Assembly: GCF_000212695.1 (NCBI RefSeq)
Contig: NC_015514.1
Span: forward strand, 186,001 to 250,000
Length of the DNA: 64,000 nt
Direction of reading: 5' to 3'
Origin: Cellulomonas fimi ATCC 484
GTDB lineage: Bacteria; Actinomycetota; Actinomycetes; Actinomycetales; Cellulomonadaceae
In this document: one piece after another, positions 7,763 through 15,163 of the stretch
Position numbering within the stretch: the first letter of the stretch is position 1
Layout: each line of letters starts with the position of its first letter
Program-made: the position numbers and the translations under genes
Notes under the pieces: model-generated
The model's input: only the letters and a program-made list of their open reading frames with translations
What the model was told of the DNA's origin: nothing
Database searches by the model: none

Positions 7763-8143
7763 CTAGGCGCGCCGCCAGAACGTCGGTCGCCACCAATACA
7801 GGGTTGTGAGATCCGACGGCCAGGGGGACTCTTGGACGCCTCGGCCCTCGAAGCGATCGACCGTTAGGTCGACCGGTCGCCATCCATCGTCCAGCGGTTC
7901 GGACTCGTCAGCGGGGCGCACGTGTCCGATGAACCGACGCTCCATCGCGCCGAGTTCGACATAGGCACGCTGTGCCTCGATCAGCGACGGCGTGTTGGCG
8001 CCACCGCGATAGTTCGGCCATCGCAGCTGGACAGCGTCGTCCTCCCAGAAGCAGACGGCACAGATCTCATAGCTACCCGGCGCTTCGCCGAACGTGATGT
8101 GCCCACAGCACGGGCACGGATAGCCCTGCTCCGATTCGTCCAC
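7763..8143 (-). CDS. CPCC-family cysteine-rich protein
   Basis: A 126-residue protein whose N-terminus carries YPCPCCGHITFGEAPGSYEI followed by CAVCFWEDDAVQLR, four cysteines in two pairs as in the Cys_rich_CPCC family, a probable zinc ribbon. The conserved GANTPSLIEAQRAYVELGA segment follows. The GTG at 8143 is chosen because GGAGG lies 6 nt upstream and the family motif begins right after it; an open frame extends 43 codons further upstream without resemblance. CPCC proteins are common in polymorphic-toxin immunity loci, which fits the neighbours. The molecular target is unknown. Confidence 0.8.
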   Translation of the reverse strand: MDESEQGYPCPCCGHITFGEAPGSYEICAVCFWEDDAVQLRWPNYRGGANTPSLIEAQRAYVELGAMERRFIGHVRPADESEPLDDGWRPVDLTVDRFEGRGVQESPWPSDLTTLYWWRPTFWRRA

Positions 8144-8522
8144 GACGCCTCCGGCTCCACATACCGCTTCGGCTCGTCCACTGAGTGGCGAACATGTCCC
8201 AGGTCGTGGCGTCGTCGGGGGCTCACGCCTCGACGCCTCACGGAACTCTCGTCGCGATTGTAGAGATCCCACAGGGCGCCGAAACTGATGGCGACCTCAA
8301 CCGGTCGCGACGTCGTAGGCGTTGTTCGACGCGACGGTCGTCGATGCCCCACCGTGCATGGTCGTACTGCTGGACGCGAGATTCGCGCGCGCCGGCTCCC
8401 AACGGCGCAAAGTCGGTGGTCCGGACCGCTGGCACCACGGCGGCAAACTGCGGCTACCTGCATGGGTTTGCATAGGCGCTCGACCAGGCGCGATGCGGTC
8501 CCGCCTCTCGCCAACCGCGCTC
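8144..8522. other. Gap without an intact gene
   Basis: No frame in this stretch combines a ribosome site with a protein-like sequence. It lies between the CPCC gene and the scrap of a PH-like gene. Base composition is lower in GC than the eCIS genes. Probably decayed coding DNA. Confidence 0.4.
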
Positions 8523-8600
8523 CTAGGCCCGAGCGCTAAGCCATTCGGCGATCGCGCGCTCTTGTCGGGCCATGCAACGGCGGGCGGTCCGCCTACCCGT
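8523..8600 (-). pseudogene. 3' scrap of a paralogue of the PH-like membrane gene
   Basis: On the minus strand the codons before a TAG at 8523-8525 read MARQERAIAEWLSARA. The end of the PH-like membrane protein at 5567-6031 reads MGRQERVIAKRLRLARS. The match covers about 16 residues at the same C-terminal position, and the upstream codons (TGRRTARRC) loosely match TTDDRLEKSR. Nothing of the two membrane helices can be found upstream, so only the tail of a duplicate gene seems to remain. The match is short and could be chance. Confidence 0.35.
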
Positions 8601-8691
8601 CGATGCCGGCGCCATCTCGCGGGGTCCGGATCGAGGTCATGTTTCGCAGCCGGCCACGCCCGTCGGGGCGGGGCACCATCCGCGGTGACGC

Positions 8692-9171
8692 TCAACGCTC
8701 CTCCGTTCGCACAACGACCAGCAGATCGTCGAAGGAGGGATCGCCGAGCCCATCGCTGCAGCGCAGCGTCACAGACTTCCCGTCACACTCAACCAGCATG
8801 CCCGCATTTCCAACCCAGGCCTGGATCAATCCGCTGGCGCCGCGCCACTCATTCCAGACGGCGACGTTCGGTCGACGAGTTCGATGCGTGGCTTCAACCT
8901 GGAACGAGATGTTCCAGGCATCGCTTCAATCGCCGATCCAGAGGTTGACCTCCGTGCCGCGGTCACCGTCTGGGTCCACGAACTCGCCGTCTCTGACGGA
9001 GAGGCGAAGTCCTTGCGTTACCTCACCGGGGGCCTTGAACTGCTGGACCTCCACCGTGATCAGGGTCGGAGACCCAGGGGCTTCATAGGTGGCGTGCACG
9101 TCGAGGCCGTCCCACGTGATGACGTTCGACCTCGCCGCGACATACATCTCGCCGAATTCCATGTCGTTCAC
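8692..9171 (-). pseudogene. Unknown soluble protein interrupted by an in-frame TGA
   Basis: From a GTG at 9171 an 81-residue frame (MNDMEFGEMYVAARSNVITW, ending TEVNLWIGD) stops at TGA 8926-8928. The same frame continues for 77 more codons with protein-like sequence (SDAWNISFQVEATHRTRRPN, NAGMLVECDGKSVTLRCSD) to a stop at 8692. This suggests one gene of about 160 residues with a nonsense mutation, or two short adjacent genes. The beta-rich, Trp-containing sequence resembles no family I can name. Codon use is less GC-biased than its eCIS neighbours, as in the other cargo genes here. Confidence 0.45.
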
Positions 9172-9173
9172 TG

Positions 9174-9485
9174 GTGACCCTGATGGTTGAGGTGGCGACG
9201 CCCGCGAGCGCGGTAAAGCCCGACACGAGGCAGAGGGTGCCCACGACGAGCGCCGGCACGGCTCGCAGGTCGCCGCCGAGGGTGCGCTCCACCACGAGGA
9301 TCACGGCCCCGGCACCGAGGACGAACGCAGGCGAGCGCGAGCGGCAGCCGCCCGGGTCCCCAGTGCCGGCCGGACACGAGCTTGTGGTAGGCCGCGCCGG
9401 TCGCGAGGACCACGAGCGCACCGGGCAGCGCCGCGACGAGCAGCACCGCGACGAGCAGCACCGTGTCGAGCATCGTCTGCGCCAC
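9174..9485 (-). pseudogene. Frameshifted multi-TM membrane protein
   Basis: A GTG at 9485 begins MAQTMLDTVLLVAVLLVAAL, a clear membrane helix, followed by VVLATGAAYHKLVSGRHWG and RLPLALA. The next helix AFVLGAGAVILVVERTLGG and a third, ALVVGTLCLVSGFTALAGVA, lie in a different frame. The switch is explained by one extra base near 9329. Its upstream end lies just beyond the DUF4157 stop on the ancestral sequence before IS481 insertion, so it may have been the next gene of the eCIS operon. GC-rich codons agree with that. Confidence 0.5.
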
Positions 9486-9529
9486 CGTCCAGTCGTCGAG
9501 GGACGCCTGACCGTAGCGCGGCCGTCACG

Positions 9530-9535
9530 CCTAGG
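9530..9535. repeat. Target-site duplication CCTAGG, left
   Basis: CCTAGG immediately precedes the left inverted repeat of the intact IS481 copy and is repeated at 10614-10619 after the right one. The target is itself a palindrome with a CTAG core. Confidence 0.85.
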
Positions 9536-10613
9536 TGTACTCGGCCGGGACGTTGGTGACGTCGGGGGCCGTTGACGACAGGAGAACCTCCGGTTGGGCT
9601 GTGGCTTGTCGAAGGCCCACACCCACCCGGAGGTTCTCGTGCCTCACGCTAACGCCCGACTGAATCTGCGTGGCCGCCAGCTGCTGATCGACCGCGTCGT
9701 GCATCAGGGTCGACCGGTCGCTCACGTCGCCCACGAGCTCGGGATCGCCCGCCAGACCGGTTACCGATGGGTCCGGCGCTGGCGCGCCGAGGGGGCCGAC
9801 GGTCTCGTGGACAGGTCGTCACGGCCGCGGACGAGCCCGAGCAGGACACCGGCCGCCCTGGAGGACGCGATCTGCGCGGCGCGAGCACGTGACCGGTCAG
9901 GGCCGGACGTGCTGGGCGCGGCCCTGGGTGTCCCGGCGCGCACGATCACCAGGGTGCTGCGCCGGCGCGGGATGCCGTTGCTGCGCGACCTGGACCCGCT
10001 GACCGGCCAGGTCGTCCGGGCCAGCAAGGCCACCGCGGTCCGCTACGAACGCGACCGGCCCGGCGAGCTGGTCCACGTCGACGTCAAGAAGCTCGGGCGC
10101 ATCCCCGACGGCGGCGGCTGGCGCGCCCTGGGCCGCGACGTCGCCGACCGGCACCGGGACGACCCCATCGGCTTCGACTACGTCCATTCCATGGTCGACG
10201 ACCATTCCCGGCTCGCCTACTCCGAGATCCTCGCGGACGAGAAAGGCGCCACCTGCGCGGGGTTCGTGACGCGCGCCGCGGCCTACTTCGCCGCTCACGG
10301 CATCACCCGGATCGAGCGGATCATGACCGACAACGCCTGGGCCTACCGCTGGTCACTGCGCGACGTCGCCGCCGACCTCGGCGCGAAGCAGGTCTTCATC
10401 CGCCCGCACTGCCCCTGGCAGAACGGCAAGGTCGAGCGACTGAACCGCACTCTGCAGACTGAGTGGGCCTACCGGCAGGTCTTCACCACCAACGACGAAC
10501 GAGCCGCCGCCCTTGCCCCCTGGCTCGAGCACTACAACACTCGACGACGCCACAACGCCCTGGGCGGACTCCCACCCGTCAGCCGACTGTCACCAACCTG
10601 ACGGCCGAGTACA
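9536..10613 (+). mobile_element. IS481-family element, copy 2, intact
   Basis: A 1078-bp element with inverted repeats beginning TGTACTCGGCCG (9536-9560 and 10589-10613), which match at 22 of 25 positions. It has its own 6-bp target duplication CCTAGG, so it inserted as a single unit and not as the end of a composite transposon. The duplication includes the stop codon of the DUF4157 gene (10615-10617). Near identity with copy 1 indicates recent transposition. Confidence 0.95.
9639..10601 (+). CDS. IS481-family DDE transposase, intact
   Basis: A 320-residue transposase from a GTG preceded by GGAGG. Domains are a helix-turn-helix (HVAHELGIARQTGYRWVRRW), a second HTH-like region (LGVPARTITRVLRRRGMPLL) and the rve core with Asp in VHVDVKKLG, Asp in MTDNAWAYR and Glu in WQNGKVERLNRTLQTEWAY. 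The C-terminus reads YNTRRRHNALGGLPPVSRL, as usual for the family. Both element ends are present, so it is probably functional. Confidence 0.95.
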   Translation: MPHANARLNLRGRQLLIDRVVHQGRPVAHVAHELGIARQTGYRWVRRWRAEGADGLVDRSSRPRTSPSRTPAALEDAICAARARDRSGPDVLGAALGVPARTITRVLRRRGMPLLRDLDPLTGQVVRASKATAVRYERDRPGELVHVDVKKLGRIPDGGGWRALGRDVADRHRDDPIGFDYVHSMVDDHSRLAYSEILADEKGATCAGFVTRAAAYFAAHGITRIERIMTDNAWAYRWSLRDVAADLGAKQVFIRPHCPWQNGKVERLNRTLQTEWAYRQVFTTNDERAAALAPWLEHYNTRRRHNALGGLPPVSRLSPT

Positions 10614-10619
10614 CCTAGG
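10614..10619. repeat. Target-site duplication CCTAGG, right
   Basis: Second copy of CCTAGG. On the minus strand it spans the last bases of the DUF4157 coding region and its TAG stop, so the insertion left the protein unchanged. Confidence 0.85.
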
Positions 10620-11334
10620 CGGGCTCTTCCTCGGCCTCTTCCTCGGGCGCCTCGCGCTGCACGGGGGCGTCGTCGCTCTCGTCCCGCTGGACGACGCCGA
10701 TCTCCTCGCGCTGCACGACCGCACCGGCGGCGGGGTCGGCGCTGCGCTGCGTCGGGGCGGGGGCGGCCATGGCGCGCTCGGCGTTCGCGGCGGCCGCGGT
10801 CTCGAAGCGGTCGCCGGGGTCGGAGACGCTGATGCCGCCACCGGTCGGGGTGCCGTCGACGGCGCCGCTGCGCTGCTGGACGACGTGCGTCAGCTCGTGC
10901 GCGAGCGTGGTGCGGCCGGCCTGGCTCGACGGGTCGTAGGCGTCGCGCTGGAAGACGATGTTCGACCCCACCGTGTAGGCGTGCGCGTTGACGGCGTGCG
11001 CGGAGTCGGCGGCGGCACCGTCGGTGTGGACCCGCACGTCGCCGAAGTCGGCGCCGAGGCGGCCCTCCATGTCGGTGCGCACGTCCGGGTCGAGCGGGCG
11101 TCCGCCGCCCGAGCCGACCACGTCGAGGACGGGCGAGCGCTCCTCCTCGACGAGCCCCGAGGTCGCCGCGTTGCCGGCCGTGCGCTGCAGGTGCGCGAGG
11201 CCGCCGGCGTCGAGCCGGTCGGGCCGCCCTGCGGACAGCGCGCGGGCGACGACGGGCGCCTGGTCGCGCTCGTCGACCCGGCTGGACCGGGGGCGTGCCT
11301 CGCCGGGCAGGTCCTGGTGGTCGTGGCTGTGCAT
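10615..11334 (-). CDS. eCIS-associated DUF4157 (HExxH) protein
   Basis: A 239-residue protein with the DUF4157 domain at about residues 80-160. It has a 'RxDMExRLGADFGDVRVHTD' type segment, AHAYTVGSNIVFQRDAYDP and the zinc-metallopeptidase-like motif LAHELTHVVQQ (HELTH at 146-150). DUF4157 proteins are a hallmark of eCIS loci and are thought to be cargo-associated or toxin-processing factors. The N-terminus is polar, and the C-terminus is Gln/Glu-rich with repeated VQRE/VQRD and ends EEEPA. The start at 11334 follows GAGAGGGG. Paired palindromes lie 81-114 nt upstream. The IS481 copy is inserted exactly at its stop codon. Confidence 0.92.
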   Translation of the reverse strand: MHSHDHQDLPGEARPRSSRVDERDQAPVVARALSAGRPDRLDAGGLAHLQRTAGNAATSGLVEEERSPVLDVVGSGGGRPLDPDVRTDMEGRLGADFGDVRVHTDGAAADSAHAVNAHAYTVGSNIVFQRDAYDPSSQAGRTTLAHELTHVVQQRSGAVDGTPTGGGISVSDPGDRFETAAAANAERAMAAPAPTQRSADPAAGAVVQREEIGVVQRDESDDAPVQREAPEEEAEEEPA

Positions 11335-11414
11335 CGTCGACCCCTCTCGGCGCGGTCCGCTCGACCGTGCCGACGCTGCCACGTGACCGCTCGTGCGGGC
11401 AGGCCCGGTGGTCC

Positions 11415-11448
11415 GCCCCCGCGGGCACGACTCGTGGCCCGATCGGGC
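11415..11448. promoter_or_regulatory. Candidate eCIS operator between DUF4157 and MerR genes
   Basis: GCCCCCGCGGGC (11415-11426) and GCCCGATCGGGC (11437-11448) are palindromes with centres 22 bp apart. It is the same architecture as the other eCIS sites but inverted, with the GATC-centred box nearer the MerR gene. It could serve the DUF4157 gene on the minus strand and possibly the divergent MerR gene. Confidence 0.6.
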
Positions 11449-11482
11449 AGCCCCGCGCCGGTCGTCGTGCTACCAAGTGCGG

Positions 11483-12106
11483 GTGCGCCTGTCCGAGCTC
11501 GCCGCGACCTCCGGCGCCAGCATCCCGACCATCAAGTTCTACCTGCGCGAGGGGCTGCTCCCGCCGGGTCGCACGGTGTCGGCGCGGCAGGCGGAGTACG
11601 ACGAGTCCCACGTCGAGCGGCTGCGGCTGGTCCGGGCGCTGATCGACGTGGGCGGGCTGTCGGTCGCTGCGGTGAAGGAGGTGCTGGCGGCGACTCAGGT
11701 GGGGGTCGACGAGGCGGTCGGCACGGCCCACGCGGCGCTCCCGCCGGGGGTGCCGGGGCCGGGGCCGTTCGCGCGGGCGAGCCGCGTCGTGCGGGACCTC
11801 GGCTGGGCGGTCGACGAGTCGAGCGCGGCGATGGGTCGCCTGGAGCAGGCGCTCGCGGCCGTCGAGTCGGTCGGGCTGCCGCTGGACGACGAGCTGCTGG
11901 GCGCGTACGCGTCGGCGGCGCTCGCGGTCGCCCGGTACGACGTCGGCTCGGCGGCGCAGGACCGTGCCCAGGGTGCGGTCGACGCGGTGACGTACGTCGT
12001 CCTGGGCACGGTCCTGTACGAGCCGGTGCTGCTGGCCCTGCGCCGGCTCGCGCAGAGCCACGTCTACGGCGAGCGGTTCAGTCGCGGACCCGGCACAGCC
12101 AGCTGA
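11483..12106 (+). CDS. MerR-family transcriptional regulator
   Basis: A 207-residue protein. The winged-helix MerR domain is at the N-terminus (VRLSELAATSGASIPTIKFY, then LREGLLPPGR and YDESHVERLRLVRALIDVGG). It is followed by a long helical ligand- or dimer-domain without the cysteine pairs of metal sensors (LLGAYASAALAVARYDVGSA). The GTG at 11483 starts directly at the domain; another GTG two codons upstream is possible, and no clear ribosome site precedes either. It converges with the hydrolase gene, overlapping by 29 bp. It lies within the eCIS locus next to a paired operator, but I see no proof that it regulates the system. Confidence 0.85.
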   Translation: MRLSELAATSGASIPTIKFYLREGLLPPGRTVSARQAEYDESHVERLRLVRALIDVGGLSVAAVKEVLAATQVGVDEAVGTAHAALPPGVPGPGPFARASRVVRDLGWAVDESSAAMGRLEQALAAVESVGLPLDDELLGAYASAALAVARYDVGSAAQDRAQGAVDAVTYVVLGTVLYEPVLLALRRLAQSHVYGERFSRGPGTAS

Positions 12107-12995
12107 GCACGTGGTCGGCCACGACGGGCGCCTGGAACGTCGCGTTGTGGTCGCCGGGGACGATGCGCAGCCGCGTGTCGTACCCGTGGTCGCGCAGCAG
12201 CGCCGCGAAGTCCTCGGCGACCGCGGTGTCGAGCAGCAGCTCGTCGGCGTCGCCCTGGACGACGAGCGCGTCGAGGTGCTGGCGGGGACGGTCCACGAGG
12301 TACGTCTCGGTCGCGGCGGCCGCGTACAGCTCGGGCGCCTCCTCGGCCGTGGCGCCCATCATCGGCCACGCCCACTGCCCGACGACGCGCAGGTCGTAGA
12401 TGCCGGACAGGCCGACCCAGCCGTCGATCTCGACGGGCCGGTACGGGCACGCGTCGGTGCGGAACGCGTCGTCGCCGAACGCGGCGAGCGAGCTGAGGTG
12501 CGCGCCGGCGGAGTGTCCGAGCACGACGACCGGGCCCGGGCGGTACCCGGCGCGGCGCACGGCGTCGACGCCCGCGTCGACCGCGCACCGGACGTCCTGC
12601 GCCGGGACGGGGAACCGCGTGCCCTCGCCGCTGATCCGGTAGGTCGCGTTGGAGACCGCGACGCCACGGGCGGCGAGGGCCTCGGCGAGCTGCCCGAGGC
12701 CGGAGCGGTCGGCGGTCTGCCACCCTCCTCCGGGGATCATGACGACGACGGGCACGCGGCCGCGCGCGGGGCGTGCGGGCAGGTGCAGGTCCGCCTCGAC
12801 GCCGGGCAGGTACTCCGACGTGACGGGTGCGGGCGGCTGCGGGCGGGTGCCGTGGGCCTGTGCCGCGGGTGCCGCGAACGCGGCGAGCGGCAGGGTGAGC
12901 GCGGCTGCGGCGAGAGCGGCGGCGACGCGGCGCGGGGTCCGGCGCAGGTGCGCGGGGACGCGGGCGGCGGTGCGGGTGACGACGGTGGCGGTCAT
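12078..12995 (-). CDS. Exported alpha/beta hydrolase (esterase/lipase-like)
   Basis: A 305-residue protein with a Sec/Tat-like signal: RRTPRR, then AAALAAAALTLPLAAFAAPA and an AQA-H cleavage region. The mature domain is an alpha/beta hydrolase with the oxyanion segment MIPGGGWQ, nucleophile elbow VVLGHSAGAHLSSLAA, acid near VVQGDADELLLD and the His in VPGDHNATF. The HGGG-type segment and GHSAG resemble the carboxylesterase/BD-FAE group. The start at 12995 follows GAGGAGG by 5 nt. A perfect 9+3+9 palindrome lies 26-46 nt upstream, so it is probably repressor-controlled. It is not an eCIS core gene and may be a local insertion. Confidence 0.88.
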   Translation of the reverse strand: MTATVVTRTAARVPAHLRRTPRRVAAALAAAALTLPLAAFAAPAAQAHGTRPQPPAPVTSEYLPGVEADLHLPARPARGRVPVVVMIPGGGWQTADRSGLGQLAEALAARGVAVSNATYRISGEGTRFPVPAQDVRCAVDAGVDAVRRAGYRPGPVVVLGHSAGAHLSSLAAFGDDAFRTDACPYRPVEIDGWVGLSGIYDLRVVGQWAWPMMGATAEEAPELYAAAATETYLVDRPRQHLDALVVQGDADELLLDTAVAEDFAALLRDHGYDTRLRIVPGDHNATFQAPVVADHVLSWLCRVRD

Positions 12996-13020
12996 CGGAT
13001 CCTCCTCGATCGGATGACTC

Positions 13021-13041
13021 ATGGATAGTGGAACTATCCAT
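13021..13041. promoter_or_regulatory. Perfect palindromic operator upstream of hydrolase
   Basis: ATGGATAGT (13021-13029) and ACTATCCAT (13033-13041) are exact complements around GGA. It is much more AT-rich than its surroundings. The size fits a TetR- or MerR-type dimer site. It lies 26-46 nt upstream of the hydrolase start. The regulator is not identified. Confidence 0.65.
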
Positions 13042-13102
13042 TCGTGCCAAGAGGGTGTTCACGAGGCGACGCCGGAGCGCGTGCCGCCCGTGGCCGGAGC
13101 CG

Positions 13103-15163
13103 TCAGACGAGCAGGTCCCAGTACCGCCCGAACTCGCTCTCCAGGGTCAGCCGCCCGAGCTTGCGGTACTCGCGGTGCACGGCCGTGACGACGTGCCGCA
13201 TCGCGACCGTCCCGCCGTCGGCCGCCGCGAGGTAGGCGGCGGTGACCGCAGCCGACCGGATCGCGCCGCCCGCGAGCTCGAACGTGTCGGCGCAGAACGC
13301 GAGGTCCACGTCGTCGGCCCGCGGCACGCGTCGCCCCAGGCACCGGTCCCACAGCGCGAGGCGCTGGCCCGCGTCGGGCAGGGGGAAGTCGACGACGACG
13401 TCGAGGCGGCGGATGAACGCCTCGTCGATGTTGGCGCGCAGGTTCGTCGCGAGGACGACGAGCCCGTCGAACGTCTCCATGCGCTGCAGGAGGTAGGCGG
13501 ACTCGATGTTGGCGTACCGGTCGTGCGCGTCCTTGACCTCGCTGCGCCGCCCGAACACCGCATCGGCCTCGTCGAACAGCAGGACCGCGTTGACCCCGGC
13601 CGCCCCCGCGAAGATGCGTTCGAGGTTCTTCTCCGTCTCGCCGATGTACTTGTCGACGACGGTCGCGAGGTCGACGACGTACAGGTCGAGGCCGAGCTCG
13701 TGCGCGACGACCTCGGCGGACATCGTCTTGCCGGTCCCCGAGTCGCCCGCGAACAGCGCGCCGACGCCGTGCCCGCGCCCGCCGCCGGGCCGCATCCGCC
13801 AGTCGCCCAGCACCTGCTCACGGAACCGGGCCCGGGTCGCGATCTCGTGCAGCGACGTCAGCACCGGCGTAGGCAGGACCAGGTCGTCCCACCCGACGGC
13901 CGGGTCGACGCGGCGCGCGAGCCGCTCCAGGGCCGTCCCGTTCTCGCCGCGCGCGCCGACGCGGACGTGCTCCTCGGTCAGCGCGCCGTCGAGCGTCGCC
14001 TGCTGCCGCGCCGCCTGCGCCGCCCGGGCCACCTGCTCGGGCCGCAGCCGGAACGGCGCCGTCGTCGCGGTCGTGTCGAGGTCCGCGCCGAGCGACCGGG
14101 TCCACAGGTCGGTCCGCTCGGCCACCGTCGAGGCGGGCACGTCCACGACGACGGGCGGCCACTCCGACCACGCCGGGTCCCACGTCGTCGCGCCGACCAC
14201 GAGCACGGGCGCGCGCGACGCGAGCAGCCGCCGCAGCGCCGGCCGGCGCTCCGTGAGCGCCTCGACGTCGCCGAGCACCACGCCGCCGTCGACGAGCATC
14301 GCCTCGCGCGCGACGAGCCCCGCCGCCGTCTCCGGGTCCGCCGACGCCGCGACCGCGGGCCCGTCGGCGACGACCGCCGCCCGTCCTGCCGCGCGCAGGG
14401 CCCGCACCGCGAGCACGCGCCCCGACCCCGTCGGGGACTCCCGCAGGTACACGAGCCGCGCCCCCGACGTGAGGGCCGTGACGACGCGCGCCGGGTCGCC
14501 CCACGCGACGTCCGGGACGTCCGCGAGCACCCCGAGCACGGCCGGGTCGGGGGAGTCGTCGCCCAGGAGGTGCCCCACGACGCGGTCCGGGACGCGCAGC
14601 GGGCGGCTCGGCAGCGGCCGGTCCGCGTCCTCCACGACCAGCAGCCCGCCCTCCACGAGTGGCCCGTGCTCCAGCCGCGCCCGCCCCGCGGCCGACGCGA
14701 GCGGCACGCCGCACAGAGCGAGCGCGACGCCCGCCGACGGCCGCCGCCTCGTGACGTCGTCGTTCAGGTAGCCGAACAGCTGCTCGAACCGCGTGTCGAC
14801 CTCGCACGCGAGCGCGACCAGCAGCAGCTCGACGTCCAGCGGCTCGAGCGCGAACGTGCGGGCCAGCCACCGCAGCCGCAGCCGGGCGCCGGCCGCCTCC
14901 GCCGCGTCCGCGGCCGCCTCGACGTCCCGCGTGCGCGCCGTGACCGCCTCGGACAGCGGCTGCACGCCCGGGCCCGCGAGCAGCCGGTCCACCGCCTCGT
15001 CGCTCAGGTACAGGCCGCGGAACGGGTCGTCCGGCTGCGGGTCGTCGGAGCGGCGGCGCGCGACGAGCACCCGCACCCGCTCCTCGACCGCCGCGAGCCG
15101 GCCGAGCAGGTGCGCCGTGCTGGGGTCCGACCGGACCTCGGCGTCGGTCGTCATCGCCGTCAT
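13103..15163 (-). CDS. eCIS AAA+ ATPase
   Basis: A 686-residue protein. The N-terminal two-thirds is a divergent helical and inactive-ATPase-like region (LEPLDVELLLVALACEVDTR; GRVLAVRALRAAGRAAVVAD). The C-terminal third is an active AAA+ module with Walker A GDSGTGKT (about 473-480), Walker B AVLLFDEADAVFG (about 526-538), sensor VLATNLRANID and arginine-finger region FIRRLDVV. This ATPase is a core eCIS component (Pvc15/Afp15-like), thought to help disassembly or loading. The start is the ATG of an ATGA overlap with the DUF4255 stop, so the two genes are translationally coupled. About 570 nt separates its stop region from the rest of the locus through the intruding hydrolase. Confidence 0.95.
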   Translation of the reverse strand: MTAMTTDAEVRSDPSTAHLLGRLAAVEERVRVLVARRRSDDPQPDDPFRGLYLSDEAVDRLLAGPGVQPLSEAVTARTRDVEAAADAAEAAGARLRLRWLARTFALEPLDVELLLVALACEVDTRFEQLFGYLNDDVTRRRPSAGVALALCGVPLASAAGRARLEHGPLVEGGLLVVEDADRPLPSRPLRVPDRVVGHLLGDDSPDPAVLGVLADVPDVAWGDPARVVTALTSGARLVYLRESPTGSGRVLAVRALRAAGRAAVVADGPAVAASADPETAAGLVAREAMLVDGGVVLGDVEALTERRPALRRLLASRAPVLVVGATTWDPAWSEWPPVVVDVPASTVAERTDLWTRSLGADLDTTATTAPFRLRPEQVARAAQAARQQATLDGALTEEHVRVGARGENGTALERLARRVDPAVGWDDLVLPTPVLTSLHEIATRARFREQVLGDWRMRPGGGRGHGVGALFAGDSGTGKTMSAEVVAHELGLDLYVVDLATVVDKYIGETEKNLERIFAGAAGVNAVLLFDEADAVFGRRSEVKDAHDRYANIESAYLLQRMETFDGLVVLATNLRANIDEAFIRRLDVVVDFPLPDAGQRLALWDRCLGRRVPRADDVDLAFCADTFELAGGAIRSAAVTAAYLAAADGGTVAMRHVVTAVHREYRKLGRLTLESEFGRYWDLLV

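Noticed and set aside
8144..8272. N-terminal extension of the CPCC protein to an upstream ATG
   Set aside because: The added 43 residues are low-complexity and unlike the family. A GTG with GGAGG upstream sits exactly before the CPCC motif.
8926..8928. Selenocysteine TGA in the interrupted frame
   Set aside because: No SECIS-like hairpin was evident after the codon, the family is unknown, and the neighbourhood is full of decayed genes. A nonsense mutation is simpler.
2061..10613. Composite transposon formed by the two IS481 copies
   Set aside because: Copy 2 has its own perfect 6-bp duplication (CCTAGG on both sides), so it moved alone. The base pairs outside copy 1 (ACTAGC) and copy 2 (CCTAGG) do not match, and copy 1 lacks its right end.
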